A DNA stretch of 64,000 nucleotides, taken from a virus. The notes beneath the pieces were generated by a model, which saw nothing but the letters and a program-made list of their open reading frames with translations, was not told where the DNA came from and ran no database searches. Position numbers and translations under genes: made by a program. Below, in pieces: positions 31,401-38,175 of this stretch (position 1 is its first letter; the number at the start of each line of letters is the position of its first letter). The stretch lies in the IMG/VR virus record IMGVR_UViG_3300032896_000001, positions 1 to 64,000 of that record; one strand, written 5' to 3'.

Positions 31401-31720
31401 TGGACGAGGCGCCCAGCTTGACCGCCCTCGCGGCCCTTCTCGCCGACATAGCGCCCCAGCCGCGCCGCGAGCTGCTCTGCGGCCCCGGCGTCATCATGTG
31501 GCTGCGGATCCTGACCCCGGAGGACGCCCCGTCGTTCCCGTGGTCGCAGTCGCCTCCCTTCACGGGCATCCCGCTCATCCACTCGCCGGACCTCGGCCGG
31601 GGCGAGTGGGAGCTTCACGAGAACGGCGAGGCCGTGCGCAGCGGCCGGTTCGACCTGCCGGAGCCCCCGGACTTCCGGTCAGCCGCCCCGCCGGTCGCGT
31701 TCACCCCCCGCCTGATCTAG
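31400..31720 (+). CDS. Hypothetical protein
   Basis: A 106-residue protein with a helical start (LTALAALLADIAPQPRRELL) and a Pro/Trp-rich remainder. It begins with an ATG in a TGATG overlap with the previous stop. Not recognised. Confidence 0.58.
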   Translation: MDEAPSLTALAALLADIAPQPRRELLCGPGVIMWLRILTPEDAPSFPWSQSPPFTGIPLIHSPDLGRGEWELHENGEAVRSGRFDLPEPPDFRSAAPPVAFTPRLI

Positions 31721-32478
31721 AGACAGGGACGGCGGCTCGAATGCCACCTGACAACGAGCACCCCGACGACCCGATGACGGCCCTCGCCGAGGGCGCCGCG
31801 CAGATGCACGAGCTGTTCACCGCCTACGTGGACGCCGGGTTCGCACGCGCCGAGGCGCTCCAGATCCTGATCGCGGTCGTCACCGCGAGCATCCGGCCGC
31901 CGCAGTAGCGCCGGCCTCACGGGAGGACGCCCATGACCACGCCGCCTCCGCGTCCCCCTGTCGCATGGCCCGCCTCCTACTGGCCTCTCCGCCGTGTCCT
32001 GCTCGTGATCTCCGCCGCCCTGTTCGTGCTCGGCTCCCTCACGTTCGCGGGCGATCCCCTCGAGGCGATCCCGGCGTGGACGTGGATGAGCGGGGCGTTC
32101 GCCGCCTGGGTCCTGTCCGGGGCAGCACCGTAACGCTCCCGCCGGAGCGGCCCTCGTCTCCCAGTGCCCGGCCCTCGCAGGCGAGAACGCGAACGTCGGC
32201 CCCGCTTCGCCGTCAACGTAGACGACGACGCACCCCGGCAGCCGCCACGGCGCGGCCCTGACCGCTTCCTCAAAGCCGCCGAAGTCGAGGTAGTTGAAGC
32301 AGGCCGCGTAGACGACGATGCTCGTCACCTTCCGGCCGCCCGCGCCCGCGTGCTCGAGGTCGGTCTTGCCGAGCTGCTGGGGACGCGGGTCGTTCTCCGC
32401 CAGCCGGGCGTTGACGAACGCGACGGCCTCGTCCTCGCCGCCGATCGTCACGACCGCGACATCGGTAAGGAAGCTCAC
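31717..32478 (-). CDS. Hypothetical protein with no stop before running into convergent genes
   Basis: The GTG at 32478 overlaps the upstream stop (GTGA). The first 115 residues or so look coding (VAVVTIGGEDEAVAFVNARL, then TSIVVYAACFNYLDFGGFEE), but no stop occurs until 31717, so 140 more codons are antisense to two good plus-strand genes. The likely explanation is that the 3' end was lost at a recombination junction near 32,140. The true C-terminus is uncertain. Confidence 0.4.
   Translation of the reverse strand: MSFLTDVAVVTIGGEDEAVAFVNARLAENDPRPQQLGKTDLEHAGAGGRKVTSIVVYAACFNYLDFGGFEEAVRAAPWRLPGCVVVYVDGEAGPTFAFSPARAGHWETRAAPAGALRCCPGQDPGGERPAHPRPRRDRLEGIAREREGAEHEQGGGDHEQDTAERPVGGGPCDRGTRRRRGHGRPPVRPALLRRPDARGDDRDQDLERLGACEPGVHVGGEQLVHLRGALGEGRHRVVGVLVVRWHSSRRPCL
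31741..31908 (+). CDS. Small acidic helical protein
   Basis: A 55-residue protein with an amphipathic helix (AQMHELFTAYVDAGFARAEA). ATG after an AGGGACGG stretch. This type of mini-protein is frequent in Streptomyces and actinophage genomes; function unknown. On the opposite strand a reverse-cassette gene has no stop until 31717. Confidence 0.6.
   Translation: MPPDNEHPDDPMTALAEGAAQMHELFTAYVDAGFARAEALQILIAVVTASIRPPQ
31933..32133 (+). CDS. Small membrane protein
   Basis: A 66-residue protein with two hydrophobic segments (about 22-40 and 49-63). GGGAGGACGCCC lies before the ATG. Last plus-strand gene before the 5-kb reverse block; role unknown. Confidence 0.55.
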   Translation: MTTPPPRPPVAWPASYWPLRRVLLVISAALFVLGSLTFAGDPLEAIPAWTWMSGAFAAWVLSGAAP

Positions 32479-32831
32479 GGCGCGGCCCACACTCCGGTCT
32501 TGTAGTCGTAGGCCGGCTTGTCCGGGTGCCCGGCCCAGATGTCGGCCATGGTCTCGATCGCGACCGCAAGCGCGTGAATGTACCCGGCCTGCCTCGCTGT
32601 TGTCTCCGGCGTCATCTCGGCGGCCCTGTAAGGCGCGTCGGCGTAGCTCACGATGGCCCGGTACCGGTCGACGAGCGACATCATCCACGTGACGTCGGGG
32701 GCCGCCGCCGCGAGCTCGCCCGCCGTCGGGCTGCCGGGGACGGCCGCGTACCGCTCGTGCAGGCGGGCGCTGACGAACTCGATCACTGGCGTGATGTCGT
32801 CGCGGATGACAGGCGCGGTCTCTTCGATCAT
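32475..32831 (-). CDS. DUF6221-like hypothetical protein
   Basis: A 118-residue protein: an acidic helical N-terminus (ITPVIEFVSARLHERYAAVP), a helix with DRYRAIV, and a C-terminal HALAVAIETMADIWAGHPDK motif, resembling the domain order of DUF6221 proteins, of which clearer members are at 34702 and 49522. GGAGGAG lies 4 bases before the ATG. Function unknown. Confidence 0.55.
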   Translation of the reverse strand: MIEETAPVIRDDITPVIEFVSARLHERYAAVPGSPTAGELAAAAPDVTWMMSLVDRYRAIVSYADAPYRAAEMTPETTARQAGYIHALAVAIETMADIWAGHPDKPAYDYKTGVWAAP

Positions 32832-32917
32832 GGCTCCTCCAGGTGGCGGCCAGGCGGCGGGCATGTGCACGAGCAGGTAATCACGCCAGGCGGCGTAGGC
32901 GAAGACGTCGTGCCCAC

Positions 32918-33109
32918 TCAGAAGATCACCTGGTGCTCGTACAGCCCGGTCCCGCCGCACGCCGGGTCGGGGTGCAACTCGCCGTCGCAGCGCGGGTCGC
33001 AGCACTGGATAGGGTCGTCGCACTCAACCCAGATCTCGCCTTCGCAGTGCGTGCAGCGCGGGTCGCTGTCGTCGCCGTCATACGGGTCGTTGTCGATGTC
33101 CTGCGTCAT
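32918..33109 (-). CDS. Small acidic Cys-rich protein, copy 2
   Basis: 63 residues; 58 are identical to the protein at 486-677 and all Cys are kept. ATGA overlap with the upstream gene. The changes are substitutions only, which suggests that both copies remain under selection. Confidence 0.75.
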   Translation of the reverse strand: MTQDIDNDPYDGDDSDPRCTHCEGEIWVECDDPIQCCDPRCDGELHPDPACGGTGLYEHQVIF

Positions 33110-33279
33110 TCGGTGCCCCACTCGTACCACCAGGCTTCGGCGCAGTCATCGTGGCAGAACATGCGCCCGTCGTAGCCGACCTCCGGGTTAATGCTCCCGC
33201 ACCAGGCGCAGGTTTCGTCGTGGTCGTCGTCCAGGGTGTCGTCTGCGCCGAGGTAGTTCCCCCGGCCGGCCGCGCTCAC
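33106..33279 (-). CDS. Small Cys/Trp-rich protein, copy 2
   Basis: 57 residues, 51 identical to the protein at 674-847, with both Cys motifs kept. GTG start in a GTGA overlap. Differences cluster at the N-terminus. Confidence 0.72.
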   Translation of the reverse strand: MSAAGRGNYLGADDTLDDDHDETCAWCGSINPEVGYDGRMFCHDDCAEAWWYEWGTE

Positions 33280-33446
33280 GTTGCCGCCAGATCGTCCGGG
33301 CAGTCCGCGCACGGCTCGCTGCCGAGGATAAGCGGCTCGAAGTGGCACTTCCCGGCGCGGGACTCCCAGAACCAGCATGTTTCCCGGCTGTCGGGTACCG
33401 GCTCGTCGTCTACCTCGTCGTCAAGGGTGCTGTTGCTGTCGGTCAC
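33276..33446 (-). CDS. Small Cys-rich protein, copy 2
   Basis: 56 residues, with 5 differences from the protein at 844-1014 in addition to a GTG rather than ATG start. Here it follows directly after the gene at 33443, whereas in the left arm about 3.8 kb of other genes separate the equivalent pair. Confidence 0.74.
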   Translation of the reverse strand: MTDSNSTLDDEVDDEPVPDSRETCWFWESRAGKCHFEPLILGSEPCADCPDDLAAT

Positions 33447-33658
33447 TTCGCACCCGCCGGGCACCACATCGAGCCGGTGTAGACGCTGCGCCACTCGCCG
33501 CGCTGGACCCAGATCGGCACCTCGCAGCCGCCGCACTGGTGGCGAGAGGGACCGCCGTGGCCTCCGGTGACGTCCGTGTAATGGCCGCTGGGGAAGTGCC
33601 TGCCGTCGCCGGCCGGCTGAGGGAATGTCGTTGCGAGCTCGCCGCCAGTGTGGCTCAT
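33443..33658 (-). CDS. Small Cys-containing protein
   Basis: A 71-residue protein with HQCGGC and further Cys/Trp (SMWCPAG), a likely zinc knuckle. ATGA overlap with the HTH gene upstream and GTGA overlap with the duplicated trio downstream. N-terminal Met-Ser-His-Thr as in the 4805 gene. Confidence 0.62.
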   Translation of the reverse strand: MSHTGGELATTFPQPAGDGRHFPSGHYTDVTGGHGGPSRHQCGGCEVPIWVQRGEWRSVYTGSMWCPAGAK

Positions 33659-33903
33659 GGCTGGTCCTCCGTTGTCGCCGTCTTCGCTTTCCGCCCCGGC
33701 CTGCGCGGGGCGGCTAGGTACTTGATCACGTCAGCCTCAACCCAGACCGGGCCCATCGCCAGCACCTGAACGGGCGCGGGGAAGTCCGGACGGTTGGCCA
33801 CCTGCCCGGCGTAGGAGCGGGAGACCTTCGCCTTGCCTGACCGCTCAGCCAGCAGGGCCGCCACCTCGGCGAGCCCTGCCAGCTTCGGGACGGTTCGCTT
33901 CAC
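33655..33903 (-). CDS. Excisionase-like HTH protein, paralogue of 5053 gene
   Basis: An 82-residue protein: LAEVAALLAERSGKAKVSRS (about 11-30) is the HTH and VLAMGPVWVEADVIKYLAAP the wing. It shares length, layout and the basic tail with 5053-5298. ATG in an ATGA overlap with the gene upstream. Confidence 0.72.
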   Translation of the reverse strand: MKRTVPKLAGLAEVAALLAERSGKAKVSRSYAGQVANRPDFPAPVQVLAMGPVWVEADVIKYLAAPRRPGRKAKTATTEDQP

Positions 33904-34175
33904 GCTGCCGCCAGTACCGCGGCGACGATCACGTCAACCTCGTCAAGGTCGTCGTCGCTGTACGCCCACGCCTCGAACGCGGCGTCGGCGGCCGGGCACC
34001 GGCTGGTGATGCTGTCGATGATGACGGCGCGGGTGAGCCGCTCGGCCTCGTCGCGGTTCGGCTTGGCCTCGAGGATCAGGAGCGCCTGGGCGAGGGTCCG
34101 TAGCGGCGTCGCGTTCGTGCGGGCGATCAGCTTCTCGCGGGGCGTCTGGGCTGCGGTGTTCGCGGTCGTTGTCAT
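33900..34175 (-). CDS. Small hypothetical protein from a probable leaderless mRNA
   Basis: A 91-residue, acidic, helical protein starting Met-Thr-Thr-Thr. No ribosome site before the ATG, and the -10 element ends 6 bases before it. It heads the transcription unit that includes the HTH gene and the duplicated trio. Confidence 0.65.
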   Translation of the reverse strand: MTTTANTAAQTPREKLIARTNATPLRTLAQALLILEAKPNRDEAERLTRAVIIDSITSRCPAADAAFEAWAYSDDDLDEVDVIVAAVLAAA

Positions 34176-34181
34176 AGCTCT

Positions 34182-34210
34182 ACAGTATGTCATTAACCTA
34201 ATTTCGTCAA
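34182..34210 (-). promoter_or_regulatory. Promoter for a leaderless transcript
   Basis: On the minus strand TTGACG (34210-34205), 17 bases, TACTGT (34187-34182), then 6 bases to the ATG at 34175. The spacer shares ATTA..TTxATGxCA with the next promoter, an indication of a common regulator. Confidence 0.72.
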
Positions 34211-34227
34211 GTAGTTTCCGTGCGCTT

Positions 34228-34653
34228 TCACGCGATGCCGCCGGCCGCGATGACCTCACGGGCCTCGCGGAGGATCTCGGCGACCCGCTCCGGGGCGTTG
34301 ACGTGGCCCCGGGCCGCCGGGTTGCTGCTGAAGTACAGTTCCCGGATCGCCTTGCGGTCGCCCTCGATCGGCTCCCACCAGGAGAGTTGCTGGCGAGCGT
34401 GCTCAAGCGACTGCTGGCGGCGGTAGTCAGCGGCGGCGGCGGCGTTCCTGATGGCGGTCGCCTTCGCGCCGGTGATCTTCGCGGCGCAGGTGGTGCCCGC
34501 GTAGGTGATCTCTTCGGTGTTGCCGTCCTCGTCGAGGATGTCGAGGATCACGGTGCCCTTGAGCTCGGGCTTCCCGCAGATCTGGCAGGTGGTCACGTCG
34601 TCGGTGGTGCCGCGGACCCGGAAGGCGGCGGGTCCGGTCTGTGTCGTCGTCAT
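34228..34653 (-). CDS. Zinc-ribbon protein from a probable leaderless mRNA
   Basis: A 141-residue protein. TTCQICGKPELKGTVILDIL (about 21-40) plus GTTCAAK (about 53-59) make a CxxC...C type metal site in a beta domain; the rest is helical (RRQQSLEHARQQLSWWEPIE). N-terminus Met-Thr-Thr-Thr-Gln-Thr as in the 5300 gene. Transcription should start at or beside the ATG. Confidence 0.68.
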   Translation of the reverse strand: MTTTQTGPAAFRVRGTTDDVTTCQICGKPELKGTVILDILDEDGNTEEITYAGTTCAAKITGAKATAIRNAAAAADYRRQQSLEHARQQLSWWEPIEGDRKAIRELYFSSNPAARGHVNAPERVAEILREAREVIAAGGIA

Positions 34654-34659
34654 GTCTAG

Positions 34660-34688
34660 ACTTTATGACATCAAGTTAATGATGTCAA
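34660..34688 (-). promoter_or_regulatory. Promoter with perfect palindrome, leaderless
   Basis: On the minus strand TTGACA (34688-34683), 17 bases, TAAAGT (34665-34660), then 6 bases to the ATG at 34653. A perfect inverted repeat, TGACATCA and TGATGTCA with 6 bases between (34666-34687), fills the spacer, so a dimeric repressor bound there would block polymerase. Confidence 0.8.
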
Positions 34689-34701
34689 GTAAATTGGCGT
34701 C

Positions 34702-35106
34702 TCACGGCTTCCATTCCTCCCGGTACCCGTCACGGTGACGGTAGCCGTCCGCAAGCAGACGGACAGCATGGTCCAGCGCCCGCAGGGCGCCGAAAACGCC
34801 TCCGCCGTCCGGGCCGCGCGCACCGCCGAACATGTCCGCCGCCGCGTCGCGCTCCCGGAGGATGGCAAGCTCCGCATCACAGCGGGCGATGGTGCTGAGC
34901 GGCTGCTGGCGCAGGATGTGCCGGGCCGCGTAGTCGCCTATTACAGCCGCGACCGGGCCGCCCTGCTCGTCCACGATGCCGGTCGCGGCCGCCTCCCACG
35001 GCTCCGGGTCGGCTGTCCACCGCAGGCGGATGACCTTGACGCTCGCGGCCCGCTTGTCCGCCTCGATCTCGGCGCGCAGCCAGGCCGCCAGGTCGTCACT
35101 CGCCAT
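34702..35106 (-). CDS. DUF6221-family protein
   Basis: A 134-residue protein. The pattern DDLAAWLRAEIEADKRAA at the N-terminus, IARCDAELAIL in the middle and VRLLADGYRHRDGYREEWKP at the end is that of DUF6221, a small actinobacterial and actinophage family of unknown function. Overlaps the upstream gene by 11 bases. Confidence 0.75.
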   Translation of the reverse strand: MASDDLAAWLRAEIEADKRAASVKVIRLRWTADPEPWEAAATGIVDEQGGPVAAVIGDYAARHILRQQPLSTIARCDAELAILRERDAAADMFGGARGPDGGGVFGALRALDHAVRLLADGYRHRDGYREEWKP

Positions 35107-35629
35107 CGGCCACCCACTCGAACCTCATGCCGTAGAGCAGTTCCCCTGCGAACCGCTCGTTGATCAGTTCCGTGACGTCCGCGATCCGGTCGGGGAGCCG
35201 GGCGGCGAACGCATCCTGCTCTGCGCGCATCCTCGCCCATGCGGCCTCGAAGGCGAGCGCGTCCAGTTCGGTGACCGGCGCTTCCTCTGGCGGCAGTGGC
35301 AGGAAGGCGCCAGCGTGGGCCAGCGCGTCCCCGAGCGCATACTGCTGCGACGGCGCCCACCCGACCCCGGATCCTGCCGGGCAGCCCGGCCGCAGGCACC
35401 TGGCCGCCCAGTCCCCCTCGCCGCGCTTCCATACCCGGCACCGGTGAACTTCGACCACCAGGCCGAGCCGCCGCCTGACTTCCTCGATCCACTCGCGCCG
35501 GGCGAGCCTCTCCAGTTCCCGGCGGTTCGCGGTGAACTGCCGTGCCCACGCCTTGGTCTCGGCCCACTCCTGATTCGAGGGGATGCGCGAGAACGGCGCG
35601 GACGCGGACGGCGGCCATTCATCGCTCAC
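35096..35629 (-). CDS. Hypothetical protein
   Basis: A 177-residue protein with a helical first part (ETKAWARQFTANRRELERLA), a Cys-containing centre (RCLRPGCPAG) and a helical end. GTG start in a GTGA overlap with the gene upstream. Not recognised. Confidence 0.6.
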   Translation of the reverse strand: MSDEWPPSASAPFSRIPSNQEWAETKAWARQFTANRRELERLARREWIEEVRRRLGLVVEVHRCRVWKRGEGDWAARCLRPGCPAGSGVGWAPSQQYALGDALAHAGAFLPLPPEEAPVTELDALAFEAAWARMRAEQDAFAARLPDRIADVTELINERFAGELLYGMRFEWVADGE

Positions 35630-35910
35630 GGCCGCATCATCCTTATCGTCCCCTCGGGGACGCCCGCCGCCCGCAGGCTCTCTTCGCGCCCGGCGAGCGC
35701 ATCGGCCCCGTGATGCTTGGCGAGCAGGTCGGCGTGACGCGGGCAGACGCCCACGCGGACCGCCCCGCCGTGCACGGGGACGAAGAAGTACAGCGGCCCG
35801 GGGCCCTGCTCGGCCTCACACCCGATGACCCCGTCATCGGAGAGCCACGGGTGGGCTTCACGCCACGCCTTGGTCGGCGTCGCGTAGAACTGGCACGTAG
35901 GCATTCTCAT
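35626..35910 (-). CDS. Small hypothetical protein beside tRNA-like gene
   Basis: A 94-residue protein with Cys/His residues (VCPRHADLLAKHHGADALAG) and a central strand (LYFFVPVHGGAVRVGV). ATG at 35910, 33 bases after the tRNA-like gene. An alternative start two codons later exists. Function unknown. Confidence 0.6.
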   Translation of the reverse strand: MRMPTCQFYATPTKAWREAHPWLSDDGVIGCEAEQGPGPLYFFVPVHGGAVRVGVCPRHADLLAKHHGADALAGREESLRAAGVPEGTIRMMRP

Positions 35911-35942
35911 GGGCCCGATTCTGCCAGCAGGAAGCGGAAGCG

Positions 35943-36088
35943 GCGGCCGACGGGATTCGAACCCGCGAAGGCTTCCGCGCTGCGCTGGCGCGTCTTTGTC
36001 CCGGGTCACCGGGAGCGCCTCGCCCGGCTCACTTTGCCGTGACCGGCGTTTCCTGCCGGGCCGCGTTAGGCCGCTCTGCCACAGCCGC
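35943..36088 (-). tRNA. Atypical, oversized tRNA-like gene
   Basis: The ends are typical: a 7-base-pair acceptor stem (GCGGCTG with CGGCCGC) and a T arm GCGGG-TTCGAAT-CCCGT. The D region (GCAGAGCGGCCTAACGC) resembles class II Ser/Leu tRNAs of actinobacteria, with one stem mismatch. But the gene is 146 bases, about 60 more than a class II tRNA. A 5-bp hairpin CCGGC-AGGAAAC-GCCGG could be the anticodon arm (Ser GGA or Phe GAA by position, lacking T33); another pairing, GCCCGGC with GCCGGGC, makes a 26-base loop. No CCA is encoded. It may carry an insertion or be degenerate. Confidence 0.5.
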
Positions 36089-36113
36089 CGCTTCCGCCGT
36101 GAAGCGTACCGCC

Positions 36114-37361
36114 TCAGGACCACAGCGGCATCTGCCCCCTCGTCGGCCGCCTCGCCGCACGCCCGAACTGCTTGAACTTCGGCCGCCCCTCCCTGGTGCC
36201 CCTCTGGGCCGGGCCGAGCAGATCGGCGAGCTCAAGCCCTGACGCCTCGCGCACGCGGGCGAGGATGAGCTGCCCGACGTTCCGCGCGGCCTTCACATCG
36301 CACTCGGCAAGCCGCACGATCGTCCATCCCTCGGCGCGCATGCGGGCGTCCCGCTTCGCGTCCTTGACAGCGCGGACCTTGTGCCAGAAGTCGCCGTCCG
36401 CCTCGATGGCTAGCTTGTGCTTCGGCACAGCGAAGTCGATCGACCAGCGGAGGAACGGGTACTCCTGCGCGAAGCCGACGCCCAGCAATTCGAGCGCAAC
36501 CCGGACGCTCGCCTCCAGCTGCGTCTCGCCCATGAACTGGCGAACGCAGGAGACCGAGCAGAACCGCCTCTTCACGTCACTCGCATGCGTCCGGAATTCC
36601 TTACCGCAGTTGTGGCACGCCATCATGAGCGGCGGCCGGCGGCACTCCTCGGAGCAGAAGCGCCTGTGCCAGCCCTCGCGGGTGTAGTCGGGTAGCCGCT
36701 TGCCGCAACGCTCGCAATCGACGTACACAGTATTCACGTTCTGACAGGCCCACCCGCATGTCTGGTAGCGGTCCTCGTTCGACCGCGCGATTGTGAAGTC
36801 CCTGCCGCACACAGGGCACGTCTTGGTGATCGTCCGGCCCCCGCTGCGGCACCTCATGGAGCAGAAGGGCCAGCCGCTCGTTATCACGTAGTCCCTGGTG
36901 AAGGACTTGCCACATCTCGCGCAGTCGTAGGCGTAGACCACGGGCTCCGGGTTAAGCCGAAGGTGCCGGGGATTCACGCACCTGTTGTGCGGGTCGCTGC
37001 CGCCGGAAGTCGGACAGTCCTTTGGACAGCACGTGTGGCCGACCTCCCGCCCCTCGGGGATGGGTCCGATGAAGAACTCATACGCCCATCGGTGCGCCTT
37101 GCGCTGAGGCGGCTTGCCGTCCTTGACGTAGATGTTCGCGTGACCGCTTTTCGGGTGAATCGAGTTCGTGTACAGCCAGCAGGCGTTCGGCCCGCCGGAT
37201 CTGTCGGAGTAGCCGAGGAACCTGACGATCACGGGCACATAGGTGTGCGGCCTGAAGGCCGCAACCTGCGGCAGCAACGGCTCGATGTAGTGCTCCAGGC
37301 ACAGGCCGTCGATTATCGGCCCGTCGATGCAACCAGCACCCGGGCATGTAGATTCGAGCAC
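36114..37361 (-). CDS. HNH - zinc finger array - Vsr-like endonuclease fusion
   Basis: A 415-residue protein. Residues 6-25 hold a Cys knuckle; 60-135 an HNH domain (CWLYTN, HRWAYEFFIGPIPEGREVGH, RCVNPRHL) in which the usual Asp before the first catalytic His is Gly; 145-275 four tandem CxxCG...C...C zinc fingers; 282-372 a Vsr/DUF559-like PD-(D/E)XK domain with WSIDFAVPKHKLAIEADGDF-WH and GWTIVRL. The last part matches the EDxHD homing-nuclease relatives of Vsr. GGAAGGAG precedes the GTG. Likely a homing endonuclease; the zinc fingers would set target choice. It borders the abnormal tRNA-like gene. Confidence 0.82.
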   Translation of the reverse strand: MLESTCPGAGCIDGPIIDGLCLEHYIEPLLPQVAAFRPHTYVPVIVRFLGYSDRSGGPNACWLYTNSIHPKSGHANIYVKDGKPPQRKAHRWAYEFFIGPIPEGREVGHTCCPKDCPTSGGSDPHNRCVNPRHLRLNPEPVVYAYDCARCGKSFTRDYVITSGWPFCSMRCRSGGRTITKTCPVCGRDFTIARSNEDRYQTCGWACQNVNTVYVDCERCGKRLPDYTREGWHRRFCSEECRRPPLMMACHNCGKEFRTHASDVKRRFCSVSCVRQFMGETQLEASVRVALELLGVGFAQEYPFLRWSIDFAVPKHKLAIEADGDFWHKVRAVKDAKRDARMRAEGWTIVRLAECDVKAARNVGQLILARVREASGLELADLLGPAQRGTREGRPKFKQFGRAARRPTRGQMPLWS

Positions 37362-37448
37362 GGCGACTCCTTCCAGTCGTCCAAGCCCCGGGCCGGGACA
37401 ACGAATGCGCCACATTCGCCGGTCGTGGGGGTTTCGCGTGCTAATTCG

Positions 37449-37454
37449 ATTATA
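37449..37454 (-). promoter_or_regulatory. Consensus -10 element in a palindrome
   Basis: TATAAT on the minus strand lies inside AATTCG-7-CGAATT (37443-37461), about 90 bases before the GTG of the fusion nuclease. The -35 region is weak, so an activator or extended recognition may be needed. Local AT content is far above the surroundings. Confidence 0.5.
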
Positions 37455-37518
37455 CCGAATTGAACTGGCCTATAAAGCCCGATCAGCGCTTTCGCCGCCG
37501 AATTGCGGGAGGTGCCGA

Positions 37519-38175
37519 ATGGGCGATGCGAGCCTGCTTGGCCCCTTCGGCGAGACCGACTGCCGGCAGCCGCACATGTACGCCCGGGACATCCGCTCGG
37601 CCGCGGGGAACTGCGTGTGCAAGGCGGCACCCTGGGATGCCCGGCATGAGGCGATCGCCCCGGGCCTGGGTGCCTCTGAGCTCCGCGCGGCGATCCGGAA
37701 GTGCATCGGCGGGGAGCCCGTCCGGGAGTTCTCCGAGGAGATCCAGCGCGGCGTGGTCCGGCAGCTGATCCCGGTCGCCAAGAGCGCCGAGAAGCAATTT
37801 CTGCTCGGCCTGGCCTATGTCGCCGGCCGTGATCCGCGTATCCGCAAGGGCATGGACGGCGGCCGTGATTTTCTCGACCCCGAAGACCTCGAGCGCGCCT
37901 GCTGGTCCTTCCTCCCGGGTGGCGGCCAGGTCGGCATCGGGCACATCGACGGCACTCTCGGGCACCTGACCGTGACCGAGAACTACATCTACCGCGGCCC
38001 GGACTGGGAGCAGCCGTCCGGCTTGGTCCTGAAGTCCGGCATGGCGTGGCTTATCGGGGGCCTGTGTGATGACCATGCCTGGCGGATGGCCAAGGCCGGG
38101 CATGTGAACGGGTTCTCCCCCCAAGGCGGGGGACGGCGGCTCAAGGTTCCGGCCATGGCGGGAGGTCTGTCGTGA
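37519..38175 (+). CDS. XkdF-like capsid maturation protease
   Basis: A 218-residue protein. From about residue 85 it follows the phage XkdF pattern: RGVVRQLIPVAKSAEKQFLL, then FLDPEDLERACWSFL, QVGIGHIDGTLGHLTVTENY and AGHVNGFSPQGGG, with the His of GIGHID as a possible catalytic residue. XkdF-type proteins are putative serine proteases that process the head. AGGTG lies before the ATG. First gene of the head operon after the reverse block; GTGA overlap with the scaffold-like gene. Confidence 0.72.
   Translation: MGDASLLGPFGETDCRQPHMYARDIRSAAGNCVCKAAPWDARHEAIAPGLGASELRAAIRKCIGGEPVREFSEEIQRGVVRQLIPVAKSAEKQFLLGLAYVAGRDPRIRKGMDGGRDFLDPEDLERACWSFLPGGGQVGIGHIDGTLGHLTVTENYIYRGPDWEQPSGLVLKSGMAWLIGGLCDDHAWRMAKAGHVNGFSPQGGGRRLKVPAMAGGLS

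Larger units (their letters stand above)
32918..33446. repeat. Duplicated three-gene cassette, right copy
   Basis: Second copy of the 529-base block at 486-1014, same orientation, no gaps. The homology again ends at the gene boundaries. Confidence 0.9.
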
